In this document: positions 45,956-54,487 of the stretch, piece after piece
How positions within the stretch are numbered: the first letter of the stretch is position 1
How the letters are laid out: every line of letters begins with the position of its first letter
Source: Caballeronia concitans
GTDB taxonomy: Bacteria > Pseudomonadota > Gammaproteobacteria > Burkholderiales > Burkholderiaceae
Assembly (NCBI RefSeq): GCF_001544615.1
Contig: NZ_FCNV02000002.1
Location: 186,001 to 250,000 of the forward strand
Length of the DNA stretch: 64,000 bases
Direction of reading: 5' to 3'
Position numbers and translations under genes: made by a program
The notes under the pieces: model-generated
What the model was told of the DNA's origin: nothing
The model's input: the letters and a program-made list of their open reading frames with translations, nothing else
The model's database searches: none

Positions 45956-47212
45956 TCATGCGCGCGCGGCATGTGCGGCTTCATGCGCGGCATCGTGAAC
46001 GGGGACGACCACGGCGCCGCAGCCGATGAGTTCGTCGAGCGCGCATTCGCCGATGAGCGGCGCGAGGACCTCGCGCGAATGCTCGCCCTTTTTCGGCGCG
46101 GGACGCGTGAAGCCGCCCGGCGTCGCGGAAAGACGCGCGACCACGTTATGCACGGCAAGATGGCCGAGCTCGTCGTCTTCGATTTCGACGAGCGCTTCGC
46201 GGCCCGTGACGTAGGCATCGTCGGCAAGATCGCTCGCGTCGAGCACGGGACCCGCCGTGATGTCGGCGCGTTCGAAGAAAGCAAGGTTCTCCGCGAGCGT
46301 GCGCGCACGAATGAAGCCGCCGACCACCTGATCGACTTCCTCCACATGCTTGAGACGCGCGCTGTTGGTCGCGTAGCGCGGATCGGTGTTCATGTCGTCG
46401 CGGCCGATCGCGGCGAGAAGGCGCTGCGCCATGCTCTGCGTCGACGTCGAAATGCAAAGCCACTTGCGGTCCGCGGTTTCATACGTGTTGCGCGGACACG
46501 TGGTGCTCGAGCGGCTGCCGGTGCGCGGCTTCACGTCGCCCGTGAGCTGGAAGTTCGCGACCTGCGGGCCGAGAATCGAGATCATCGGATCGAACAGCGA
46601 CAGGTCGATCACCTGCCCGTTGCCGCCGTTCACGCGCGTTTCCCAGAGCGCGACCATCGCGGCATGCGCGCCGTAGAGGCCCGCGGTCATGTCGCCGAGA
46701 AACATCGGCGGCAAGACGGGCTCGCGATCGCCGAATCCGTTCATCGCGGCGAAGCCCGAATAGCCCTCGACCAGCGTGCCGAAACCCGGACGCTCGCGAT
46801 AAGGCCCCGTCTGCCCCCAGCCCGACACGCGCACGATGACGAGCTTCGGATTGGCCGCGTGCAGCGCCTGCGGTGAAAGCCCCATCTTTTCGAGCGTGCC
46901 GGGCCTGAAGCTTTCGACGAGCAGGTCGGCATCCCGCGCGAGGCTCGCGATCAGCTTCGCGCCCGCCTCGTGATGAAAGTCGATGCACACGCTGCGCTTG
47001 TTGCGCGCATACGCTTTCCAGAACACCTCCGCGCCCCGCGTGCGAAAGGCGCGCAACGTGTCGCCTTTCAAGGGTTCGACCTTGACGACATCCGCGCCGA
47101 AATCCGCGAGCTGCAAGGTCAGCATGTTGCCCGCGACGAGACGCGACAGGTCCACTACCTTCACGCCGCGTAGCGGCCCGATGTGTGATGCGTCGAAGGC
47201 TTTGCGATGCAT
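45956..47212 (-). CDS. CaiB/BaiF CoA-transferase (paralogue of the one at 2745)
   Basis: 418 residues. It shares long blocks with the protein at 2745: SRLVAGNMLTLQLADFGA, ARNKRSVCIDF, LVESFRPGTLEKMG, ENLAFFERADITAGPVLDAS. Here the catalytic position is the usual Asp (GQVIDLSLFDPM). The C-terminal ~30 residues with several His and Ala are an extension not present in the other copy. First gene of the minus-strand operon; a 19-bp palindrome lies 70 bp upstream of its start. It probably activates or releases the pathway acid as a CoA ester. Confidence 0.88.
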   Translation of the reverse strand: MHRKAFDASHIGPLRGVKVVDLSRLVAGNMLTLQLADFGADVVKVEPLKGDTLRAFRTRGAEVFWKAYARNKRSVCIDFHHEAGAKLIASLARDADLLVESFRPGTLEKMGLSPQALHAANPKLVIVRVSGWGQTGPYRERPGFGTLVEGYSGFAAMNGFGDREPVLPPMFLGDMTAGLYGAHAAMVALWETRVNGGNGQVIDLSLFDPMISILGPQVANFQLTGDVKPRTGSRSSTTCPRNTYETADRKWLCISTSTQSMAQRLLAAIGRDDMNTDPRYATNSARLKHVEEVDQVVGGFIRARTLAENLAFFERADITAGPVLDASDLADDAYVTGREALVEIEDDELGHLAVHNVVARLSATPGGFTRPAPKKGEHSREVLAPLIGECALDELIGCGAVVVPVHDAAHEAAHAARA

Positions 47213-47280
47213 GTTCAGATCCTCCCGGCTGCGCGGTCGTTGCTTGCCGAAAACGTCGGCGTGATTTCATTATCTTTGAA

Positions 47281-47299
47281 AATAGACATCATGTCTATT
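47281..47299. promoter_or_regulatory. 19-bp palindromic operator, CoA-transferase/iclR intergenic region
   Basis: AATAGACATCATGTCTATT is a perfect palindrome with 9-bp arms around one central base. It lies between the divergent CoA-transferase operon and iclR genes. A partner site with one intact arm occurs at 49437-49455 before the MFS gene. IclR proteins typically bind such palindromes, so it is likely the operator of the adjacent regulator. Confidence 0.82.
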
Positions 47300-47404
47300 C
47301 TTTCCCTTCGCGATGAGAAGGCTGCCGCTCTTGCGGGCCGCATGCCTTACGCGGCAAGATACGCGGCAACGCTCGGACAACGGCGCAATCAACCGGAAAC
47401 AGCA

Positions 47405-48139
47405 ATGGCAACCGAAGAACCCGGCGTCGCGGCAGTCAACCGCGCGCTCTCGATCCTCAAGGCGTTCGAGGACAGCATCGACGGCATGACGCTCACCGAC
47501 CTCACCAACGCAACAGGCCTCTACCACAGCACGATCCTGCGTCTGTGCGAATCGCTCGAGCACTTCGGTTATCTCAAGCGTCTGGAAGACGGCCGCTACA
47601 TGCTCGGGCCGATGCTGTTTCATCTCGGCATGATTTATCAAAGCTCGTTCCGTCTGCGCGACTACGCGTTGCCGGTGCTGCGCACCCTCGTCAAGGAAAC
47701 GGGCGAGACCGCCGCGGTCTACGTGCGCGAGGGCGACGAGCGTCTCTGTCTCTATCGCGTGGAATGGCAGCGCTCGGTGCGCATGCATGTGCGCGAAGGC
47801 GAACGTCTGACGCTCGAAGCCGGCGCGGCGGGTCACGTGCTGCGCGCGTTTTCCGAGGGCGCGGTCAAGGGGCATCTGAAAAAGGTGCGCGAAAACGGCT
47901 ATTGCGTGTCGCTCGGCGAGCGCGAACCGGAAAGCGCCGCGATCGCCGTGCCGGTGTTCCGCACGGGACAGGAACTCGTCTGCGCCATTTCCCTCGGCGT
48001 GCCGCGCTACCGCTTCGATCGCAAGTCCTTCGACATCTATCTGCCGAAGGTGATGGAAGCGGGCGCGGCGCTCACGCAGGCACTGGGCGGCGACGTGTCG
48101 ATTTTCCAGCCGCCCTACGCGCATTTCAGCGGCGTTTGA
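47405..48139 (+). CDS. IclR-family transcription regulator
   Basis: 244 residues from the ATG at 47405, where the family's AAVNRALSILKAFEDS begins; an ATG at 47291 lies inside the palindromic operator and is less likely. The winged helix (LTDLTNATGLYHSTILRLCE) is followed by an effector domain (LVKETGETAAVYVREGDERL, EAGAAGHVLRAF, ESAAIAVPVF). It is divergent from the catabolic operon and convergent with the MFS gene. Two matching palindromes in front of these units suggest that it controls both. Confidence 0.92.
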   Translation: MATEEPGVAAVNRALSILKAFEDSIDGMTLTDLTNATGLYHSTILRLCESLEHFGYLKRLEDGRYMLGPMLFHLGMIYQSSFRLRDYALPVLRTLVKETGETAAVYVREGDERLCLYRVEWQRSVRMHVREGERLTLEAGAAGHVLRAFSEGAVKGHLKKVRENGYCVSLGEREPESAAIAVPVFRTGQELVCAISLGVPRYRFDRKSFDIYLPKVMEAGAALTQALGGDVSIFQPPYAHFSGV

Positions 48140-48158
48140 GCGGGTCCCCGGACGCGCG

Positions 48159-49394
48159 TCAGACGTTCTGCTGAATCGCGGGACGCGCGCCGTCCGCTTC
48201 CTGCTCGGTGCCGTTCACGCGCGATTGCAGCGCCGCGAAGCAGCCCGCGCCGATCACGAGCGCCGAAATCATGAACAGGAAGCCGTTGTTGTACGAGCCG
48301 CTCGCCTTGACGAGATAACCCACGCCGAGCGGCGCGAGCAGCCCGCCGATCTGCCCGCCCGTATTGATGACGCCCGCGAACACGCCGCGCGCGCCCTGCG
48401 GCGCCAGTTGGGCGACAAGGCCCGCATACGGCGAGAGGCAGCCGTACAGCAGAAACGCCGCCGCCGACAGGCCGATCACGCATGCGACGATGTTCTCGGC
48501 GGTGTACGCGAGATAGAGCGCGAGGCCGGTGCAGACATAGCCCACCGCGACCAGCGTCGGCCGTCTGCGATGCAGCATTCCGCTGCCGAGCCAGCCGAAC
48601 ACGACGATGCCGAGAAAGCCGAACAGATAAGGCACCGACGCCGCGACGCCCAGCGCTTTCAGATCGATATGGCGCTGATTGGCGAGATAGGACGGAATCC
48701 AGCCGAGAAAGCCCCAGTAGCCGACGCTGAACGTCATATAGCCGAAGAACAGCAGCCAAGTGCTCTTGCGCCCCGCGAACAGACGCCATTGCTCCGCGCG
48801 GCTTGCCTGGTCGTGCGTGGCGCGTTCCTTCGCTTCGATCGCCTTGCCCGGAATGATGAAGAAGATCAGCAGCGCGACGATCACGCCCGGAATCGCGAAG
48901 ACATAGAACACGTTGCGCCAGTCGCCGTGCATCAGCAGGCTCGTGACGACGGGCGCGACGACCGCCGGACCGATCGCGAGCGCGGAGAGCCAGACGGCAT
49001 GCGCCTTCGCCGCGTCCTTGTGGCTGAAGTTGTCGGCGACGGCCTTGTAGACGGCCGCGTTGCACGACCCTTCGGCCAGGCCGAAGCAGAAGCGCGCCGC
49101 GATGAGCACGGCCATCGAGGTCGCGAGTCCCGTCATGCCGGTGAAAATCGAAAACAAAACCGGCGCCACGACCAGCAGCGCCTTGGTGCCGAACCGGTCC
49201 GCGAAGAAGCCGCCGGGCAACTGCATCAACGCATAGCCGAGGGCGAACGCGGCGAGCAGGAAGCCGAACTGCGCGGCATCTAGGTGCAGGGCTTTCATCA
49301 TCGTCGGACCGGCGACGGAAATACTCACCCGATCCAGATAGTTGACGAATTGTAGAAGCCACGTCAGCACCAGCAACTGGTATCTCAAACTCAT
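48159..49394 (-). CDS. MFS transporter, anion:cation symporter (ACS) type
   Basis: 411 residues from the ATG at 49394 with AGGAG just upstream. Twelve membrane spans. The first-helix motif NYLDRVSISVAGPTM and GGFFADRFGTK are typical of ACS-family symporters for carboxylates and related anions. It ends near the iclR stop (convergent). The control region carries a second copy of the operator found before the catabolic operon, so this is probably the importer of that pathway's substrate. Confidence 0.9.
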   Translation of the reverse strand: MSLRYQLLVLTWLLQFVNYLDRVSISVAGPTMMKALHLDAAQFGFLLAAFALGYALMQLPGGFFADRFGTKALLVVAPVLFSIFTGMTGLATSMAVLIAARFCFGLAEGSCNAAVYKAVADNFSHKDAAKAHAVWLSALAIGPAVVAPVVTSLLMHGDWRNVFYVFAIPGVIVALLIFFIIPGKAIEAKERATHDQASRAEQWRLFAGRKSTWLLFFGYMTFSVGYWGFLGWIPSYLANQRHIDLKALGVAASVPYLFGFLGIVVFGWLGSGMLHRRRPTLVAVGYVCTGLALYLAYTAENIVACVIGLSAAAFLLYGCLSPYAGLVAQLAPQGARGVFAGVINTGGQIGGLLAPLGVGYLVKASGSYNNGFLFMISALVIGAGCFAALQSRVNGTEQEADGARPAIQQNV

Positions 49395-49436
49395 TCCTGT
49401 CTCCTTCGCCTTGCGCGAATGTCCTGCGGCTCGAAT

Positions 49437-49455
49437 AATAGAAACTATGTCTATT
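49437..49455. promoter_or_regulatory. Second copy of the 19-bp operator, before the MFS gene
   Basis: AATAGAAACTATGTCTATT keeps the full ATGTCTATT arm of the 47281-47299 palindrome and most of the other arm (AATAGA). It sits 43-61 bp upstream of the MFS start codon. Confidence 0.78.
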
Positions 49456-49953
49456 TTCGATAACGTAACGGACCGGCGCGGCCTGCACAAGAAAAGGAAG
49501 ATCGGGGATTTCCCGTAGCGAGGTGAACCGAACGGAAGTGAAAGCTATATGCATCGGCGCTGCGGGCAGCGTGTTCGATGCGGGGCGTCGGGTCCGCGCG
49601 GCTTCGAGCGGATCATCGCTTAGAGGTGGCTGTAAGCCTCGTTAGAGACCGTCGGCACGTCGTTCACCGTGGGTATGGATAGCGTCACGCGGCCGTTCTT
49701 CCACCGTTGAGGCGCAGCACTGGATCTGTCCGTTTAAGCGAACGCTGAATATTTGTAAAAAATGTTAAAGCTCTATCTAGACAAAATCTCGGCCACTAAC
49801 ATCAGACCATGCGAGCGAAAAGCGGCTGACCATTAAAAACTTCACCGGATCGGCTTGCTGCTTCGCGGGCGTGCGTGTGGGCGGCGGAGGTCGTCCGAAA
49901 CCATCGAGACCGGTGACTATGAGCGCCAGTCCGTGCCTACCTGAGAGATTGCG
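49456..49953. other. Gene-poor region, no feature recognised
   Basis: About 500 bp between the MFS promoter and a possible small gene. Only short frames occur. Base composition becomes visibly richer in A/T from about 49740 (ATATTTGTAAAAAATGTTAA). No RNA gene, insertion sequence end or terminator was identified. Confidence 0.4.
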
Positions 49954-50310
49954 ATGATCATCTACAACGGTCGAGCGGCATCGGAACCGGACGTCACGCG
50001 CGCGCGAGACGAATTGTTTGCGACGTCCACGATTCTCGAAGAGCCCACTGAAGGCGACGAATCGCATCGACCGACTGTACGGCGTCTCAAAGTCACTGGG
50101 CTCAGCGCTATCGAAAAAGCGATCGAGAAATGCGAGGAGCAGATCGAATTGCAAACCGATCGGCTCATGCGACAAACAAAGGCCGGAATCGACCCGACTC
50201 ACTCCCGAAAACTGCTGTTTTTTTATCACTCCAGCCTGATTGCATTAGAGCGATCAAGGCAAGCCCTGCAGAAGCAACAGAACTTACGTGCGCAATTTCG
50301 GGCACGCTGA
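49954..50310 (+). CDS. Possible small helical protein, unknown function
   Basis: 118 residues from the ATG at 49954; only a weak GAGAG lies upstream. The sequence is charged and mostly helical (SAIEKAIEKCEEQIELQTDR, LIALERSRQALQKQQNLRAQ), which could be a coiled coil. It has no signal peptide, membrane span or recognised family. It lies in an A/T-richer, gene-poor stretch and might be a relic of a mobile region. Confidence 0.45.
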   Translation: MIIYNGRAASEPDVTRARDELFATSTILEEPTEGDESHRPTVRRLKVTGLSAIEKAIEKCEEQIELQTDRLMRQTKAGIDPTHSRKLLFFYHSSLIALERSRQALQKQQNLRAQFRAR

Positions 50311-51138
50311 AGCTCCCGCGCGGCAGAGTATCCTCGTGCACTCTTGCAGCCCGACCCAGATTGTTGTGCCGTGGAAGTAGCTCACCGTCGACGAGGAATT
50401 GACGATCGCCACGTCAAGTGTCTTCGCCGAACATTGGCGCCGGACACGCAACGCACGAACGTCCCTGTTTAGCGGTGCATCCTCCGGAGCGTTGCTTGTG
50501 CCATGCCTTGTCCGCGGCGAGGGGTGATTCAAGCATGCCGCCTCTCGAGAGTTTTGCAAAATCTTCAGCCGCTGGAAGTTATTCCCCGGCGAATTCGATA
50601 CTCGCGATAAATCGCTCACCGATTAGTACATGAGCGAGAGCGCGGCAAGACGATATCGAGCGAGCACAAGACGCCGAACGCGCAGCCTGCAGACACTCAA
50701 ATCAGTATTTCTACCCGCCAGTCTTCGCTTCCAGGTACGTCGATTACCGCGTTATCCCCACACACGAAGCGAACGTGCAGTCAACAATGCACAAACATCT
50801 TTAGCCAACAATTTAAACAGGCAGCGGGCACGTGGATGGCTGAAGATTCATCGTGCATGCACCGGTAATCAATAAGCGAACAGATTCTCGCCATTAACTT
50901 AGGAATACGATATATCTGCCGATGACTGCCCGTTGGTGCTCGGCCGCTCTTCGATTTGCCGACCCGGAAGTGAAAGGTGCAAACCCAACAAGACGAGACG
51001 TTAGCGTCGGAAAGGAAGTGCTCAACAATCGGGAGACCAGCCGTCCCACAGGTACGTCTGTGGGTTTGCCGACGCCGTCAGCCGCCGAGCGGCTTATGCG
51101 GTAGCGGCTTTTTGCAGTCGCCTTCCCAGGAGAAAGAA
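50311..51138. other. Long gene-poor region before the dehydrogenase cluster
   Basis: About 830 bp. Frames at 50284-50619 (minus) and 50630-50875 (plus) are Arg/Ser-rich and show no protein-like features, so they are not called. The stretch is less G/C-rich than its surroundings. Its right end (51045-51114) has strong hairpin potential and is listed separately. Confidence 0.4.
51045..51114 (+). promoter_or_regulatory. Structured leader upstream of the first zinc dehydrogenase
   Basis: CCCACAG (51045-51051) pairs with CTGTGGG (51058-51064). AGCCGC (51080-51085) can pair either with the near GCGGCT (51089-51094) or with a second GCGGCT (51104-51109) that is followed by a T run (CTTTTTG). The ATG is at 51139. 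Mutually exclusive stems plus a T run look like an attenuator-type element; I cannot match it to a named riboswitch. Confidence 0.45.
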
Positions 51139-52287
51139 ATGAAAGCGGTTGTATATCGTGGTCCTCGCCAGGTCGCCATAGAAGATGTCCCGGACCCCAA
51201 GATCGAGCGCCCAACCGACGCCATCGTCAAAATCACCAGCACCAACATTTGCGGGTCCGACCTGCACATGTACGAAGGCCGAACCGACTTCGAGCAAGGG
51301 CGCATCTTCGGTCACGAAAATCTGGGCGTGGTTCAGGAAGTAGGACCAGCGGTAGAGCGGATCAAGCCCGGTGACTGGGTGTGCCTTCCATTCAACGTAA
51401 GCTGCGGCCACTGCGCAAACTGCGAGCGCGGACTCACCGCGTTTTGCCTGAGCGCGAACCAGCCGGGAATCGCGGGCGGTGCCTTCGGCTTTGCGGACAT
51501 GGGCCCGTGGGCGGGCGGACAGGCCGAATATCTCCGAGTGCCTTGGGCGGACTTCATGTCGTTGAAGCTGCCTCCGGACGCACAGGAGAAGCAGACTGAC
51601 TACGTGATGTGCGCCGACATCTTTCCGACCGGTTGGCACGCCACCGAACTGGCCGGCATGCGGCCCGGCGACGCGGTGGTGATTTATGGTTCGGGACCGG
51701 TGGGCCTGATGGCCGCGCACTCGGCCATGATCAAGGGAGCCCGCAGCGTCATGGTGGTCGACTGCCATCCCGACCGGCTCAAGCTTGCAGAGTCGATCGG
51801 CGCGATCGCGATCGATTATTCGAAGGAAGACCCGGTGCAGCGCGTCATGGATCTGACACGCGGGATGGGCGCGGACGTGGGTTGTGAATGTGTCGGCTAC
51901 CAGTGCCACGATCCGGCTCCGCATCGCCACGAGAACCCCAATCTGACGATGAACAATCTGGTGGCATCGGTCAAGTTCACCGGCGGGATCGGCGTGGTCG
52001 GCGTGTTCGTTCCGGAGGACCCGGGCGCGCAGGACGAACTGGCGAAGCAAGGGAAGATTGCGTTCGATTGGGGCAAGTGCTGGTTCAAAGGCCAGCACAT
52101 CGCCACCGGCCAGTGCAACGTCAAGGCATACAACCGGCAATTGCGCGATCTGATCGATGCCGGCCGCGCGAAACCGTCGTTCATCGTTTCGCATGAGTTG
52201 AAACTCGCCGATGCGCCCGACGCCTATCAACACTTCGACGTGCGCGAACACGGCTGGACCAAGGTGGTCTTGCACCCCGGAGGCTAG
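51139..52287 (+). CDS. Zinc dehydrogenase, formaldehyde dehydrogenase (FdhA)-like
   Basis: 382 residues from the ATG at 51139 (CAGGAG upstream). Medium-chain dehydrogenase with catalytic zinc residues Cys in NICGSDLHMYEG and His-Glu in FGHENLGVV, the structural lobe NVSCGHCANCERGLTAFCL and the NAD loop YGSGPVGLMAA. The GSDLHMYEGRTDFEQG start, the CECVGYQCHDP segment and the ~380-residue length fit the glutathione-independent formaldehyde dehydrogenase group. Other aldehydes or alcohols are possible. Three further same-strand genes follow. Confidence 0.87.
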   Translation: MKAVVYRGPRQVAIEDVPDPKIERPTDAIVKITSTNICGSDLHMYEGRTDFEQGRIFGHENLGVVQEVGPAVERIKPGDWVCLPFNVSCGHCANCERGLTAFCLSANQPGIAGGAFGFADMGPWAGGQAEYLRVPWADFMSLKLPPDAQEKQTDYVMCADIFPTGWHATELAGMRPGDAVVIYGSGPVGLMAAHSAMIKGARSVMVVDCHPDRLKLAESIGAIAIDYSKEDPVQRVMDLTRGMGADVGCECVGYQCHDPAPHRHENPNLTMNNLVASVKFTGGIGVVGVFVPEDPGAQDELAKQGKIAFDWGKCWFKGQHIATGQCNVKAYNRQLRDLIDAGRAKPSFIVSHELKLADAPDAYQHFDVREHGWTKVVLHPGG

Positions 52288-52498
52288 CGAAGCGACACGA
52301 TCGTAGCCGCAACAGGGCTCTTGCGAATCATTCATCGAAATCCCCGTGGGAACGCGAACCGACCAACCGGCCCCGGGCGGTGCAGTTCCGCGACTCATGG
52401 GGACGCGGGAAACGGGCGAACGTGTCACGAACCTTTCTCAACGATCTCGCTGCACGGACCCTCCCGCGGAGCGGATCGTCACTACGGAAGCATTCATC

Positions 52499-53260
52499 AT
52501 GGCAAGCAGCATCCTCGATATGCAAACGGGCGGACAATTGCGGCGCGGCCGCCTCTCGTCGGGCACCTCGGCCGGTGAAGCCATGCAAGGTTTGAACTGG
52601 GTCCCCGTCGCGCTCAGCGCGGCCTTCATTGTGTCGGCGCTCGCCGGCCGGAAGACGGGTGCAATGGCTCTCGCTCTCACTGCTTGCGCCGGGATAGCCG
52701 TGGCGAGTGCGGGGTGCGGCGGGCCGCTTCATCGGGGCATGGGGAACAGCAAGCGGAAGAACGGGATCACTGGCGCCAAGCCAGAGGTGGAGCGCTCGAT
52801 CACGATCGGCAAGACCGCGGACGAGCTTCGTCAACTTTGGCTCGCCCCCCGGACGCTCCAGCAAGTCATGGCAGGCTTCGCGACGTTGCACGCGACCGGC
52901 GACGGACGCATGCGCTGGGAGGTACGGGCGCCGCTTGGTCGCGCGTACGAATGGGAGTCCGAGATCATCGACAGGCCCGGCAGTCGCATCGGCTGGCGCT
53001 CGCTTCCTGACGCCGCCATTCCGAACGAGGGGTCCGTGCGTTTCGACCCTGCTCCTAACGACCGCGGCACCGTGGCCACGCTGCACGTCAGGTTTGACCC
53101 GCCGGGCGGCACCGTCGGGGGTGAGTTGCTCGAACTCTTAGGGAACACGCCGCTGAACCTCGTGGCCGACCGAGCGCTGCGGCGCTTCAAAAGTCTCGCC
53201 GAAACAGGTGAGATCCCGACCACTGATCGGCAGCCCGCTGCCCGCCAAAACGAGCGCTAA
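52499..53260 (+). CDS. SRPBCC-domain protein with N-terminal membrane segment
   Basis: 253 residues from the ATG at 52499. Residues ~30-80 contain hydrophobic helices (VPVALSAAFIVSALAG, LALTACAGIAVASAG) like the DUF2892-type membrane hairpin. The rest is a SRPBCC/polyketide-cyclase-like domain: VERSITIGKTADELRQLW, WEVRAPLGRAYEWESEIID, IGWRSLPDA, EGSVRFDPAP. Such proteins often accompany dehydrogenases but their ligand is unknown. It lies between the two zinc dehydrogenases, 11 bp before the second, so co-expression is likely. Confidence 0.75.
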   Translation: MASSILDMQTGGQLRRGRLSSGTSAGEAMQGLNWVPVALSAAFIVSALAGRKTGAMALALTACAGIAVASAGCGGPLHRGMGNSKRKNGITGAKPEVERSITIGKTADELRQLWLAPRTLQQVMAGFATLHATGDGRMRWEVRAPLGRAYEWESEIIDRPGSRIGWRSLPDAAIPNEGSVRFDPAPNDRGTVATLHVRFDPPGGTVGGELLELLGNTPLNLVADRALRRFKSLAETGEIPTTDRQPAARQNER

Positions 53261-53271
53261 GGAGAGTGAGC

Positions 53272-54444
53272 ATGCGAGCACTGTACTGGAACGGCGTAAA
53301 TGACCTGCGCGTCGGGACTGTAAAAGACCCGGAGATCATCAACCCTCACGACGCTATCCTGCGCGTGAGTCTGTCAACGACGTGCGGCTCCGATCTGCAT
53401 TTCATCGATGGCTACATCCCGACAATGAAGTCCGGCGATGTGATCGGCCACGAGTTCATGGGCGTGATCGAGGATATCGGGCCTGAGGTGAAGCGCCTCG
53501 CGAAGGGCGACCGCGTCGTGGTACCTTCATTCATCGTGTGCGGGCAATGCTGGTATTGCCAGCATTCTCTTTACTCGCTGTGCGACAACACGCACCCCAA
53601 GCCCGAACTACAGGCGCCGCTTCTAGGCGGACACACGACGGCCGGCATCTACGGCTACACCCACGCCTTCGGCGGCTATGCGGGCGCCCACGCGCAATAC
53701 GTGCGGATACCGTTTGCCGACAACGACTGCTTCAAGGTCCCTGACGGAGTCGCGGACGAGACGGCGCTGTTCCTTTCGGATGCGGCGCCGACCGGCTACA
53801 TGGGCGCCGATTTCTGCAACATCCAGCCGGGTGACACGGTCGCGGTCTGGGGCTGCGGCGGCGTCGGGCTGATGGCGCAGCAAAGCGCGCGTCTGATGGG
53901 TGCGGAGCGGGTGATCGCCATCGACCGTTTTCCCGAGCGGCTGCGAATGGCGCGCGAGCACGCCGGCTCTGAAACGATCGACTACACCGAGGTCGACAGC
54001 GTATTGGATACGCTCATGGAGATGACGGGCGGGCGCGGCCCTGACTCTTGCATCGACGCCGTAGGGATGGAGGCGCATGGCACCGGCCCGCAGTATGCCT
54101 ATGATCGGGTCAAGCAGGCCTTGCGTCTCGAGACAGACCGCGGCCAGGCGCTGCGTGAGGCTGTAATGGCCTGCCGCAAGGGTGGCACGCTGTCCGTACT
54201 CGGCGTCTACGGGCTGATCGACAAGTTCCCGATGGGCGCCATCATGAACAAGGGCATGACGGTGCGCAGTGCCCAACAGCACGGGCAAGCCTATATGGAT
54301 CGTCTGCTTTCGCACGCACAGAAGGGCGAGCTGAATCCTGCTTACCTCGCCACGCACCGCTTCTCGCTGGAGGAAGCGCCACGCGGATACGACATGTTCA
54401 AGCATAAGACCGACGGCTGCGTGCGTGCTGTGTTCGCGCCGTGA
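53272..54444 (+). CDS. Zinc-dependent alcohol dehydrogenase family protein
   Basis: 390 residues from the ATG at 53272, 7 nt after GGAG; the GTG at 53266 is too close. Catalytic zinc motif TTCGSDLHFIDGY and GHEFMGVIEDIG; structural zinc lobe VCGQCWYCQHSLYSLCDN; NAD loop GCGGVGLMAQ. The DAVGMEAHGTG motif and GGYAGAHAQYVRIPFAD are typical of the long-chain formaldehyde-dehydrogenase-like branch. It is a diverged relative of the gene at 51139 and probably acts on a related aldehyde or alcohol. Confidence 0.87.
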   Translation: MRALYWNGVNDLRVGTVKDPEIINPHDAILRVSLSTTCGSDLHFIDGYIPTMKSGDVIGHEFMGVIEDIGPEVKRLAKGDRVVVPSFIVCGQCWYCQHSLYSLCDNTHPKPELQAPLLGGHTTAGIYGYTHAFGGYAGAHAQYVRIPFADNDCFKVPDGVADETALFLSDAAPTGYMGADFCNIQPGDTVAVWGCGGVGLMAQQSARLMGAERVIAIDRFPERLRMAREHAGSETIDYTEVDSVLDTLMEMTGGRGPDSCIDAVGMEAHGTGPQYAYDRVKQALRLETDRGQALREAVMACRKGGTLSVLGVYGLIDKFPMGAIMNKGMTVRSAQQHGQAYMDRLLSHAQKGELNPAYLATHRFSLEEAPRGYDMFKHKTDGCVRAVFAP

Positions 54445-54487
54445 GAGTCGCCGTCCATCGCGAGTGCTTCATGCCGAGGAAATCATC

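Noticed and set aside
44894-46876. 660-codon open frame on the plus strand
   Set aside because: Antisense to the dioxygenase and CoA-transferase genes, both of which have clear motifs.
50630-50875. Possible 81-residue gene
   Set aside because: Arg/Ser-rich, no ribosome binding site, no protein-like pattern.
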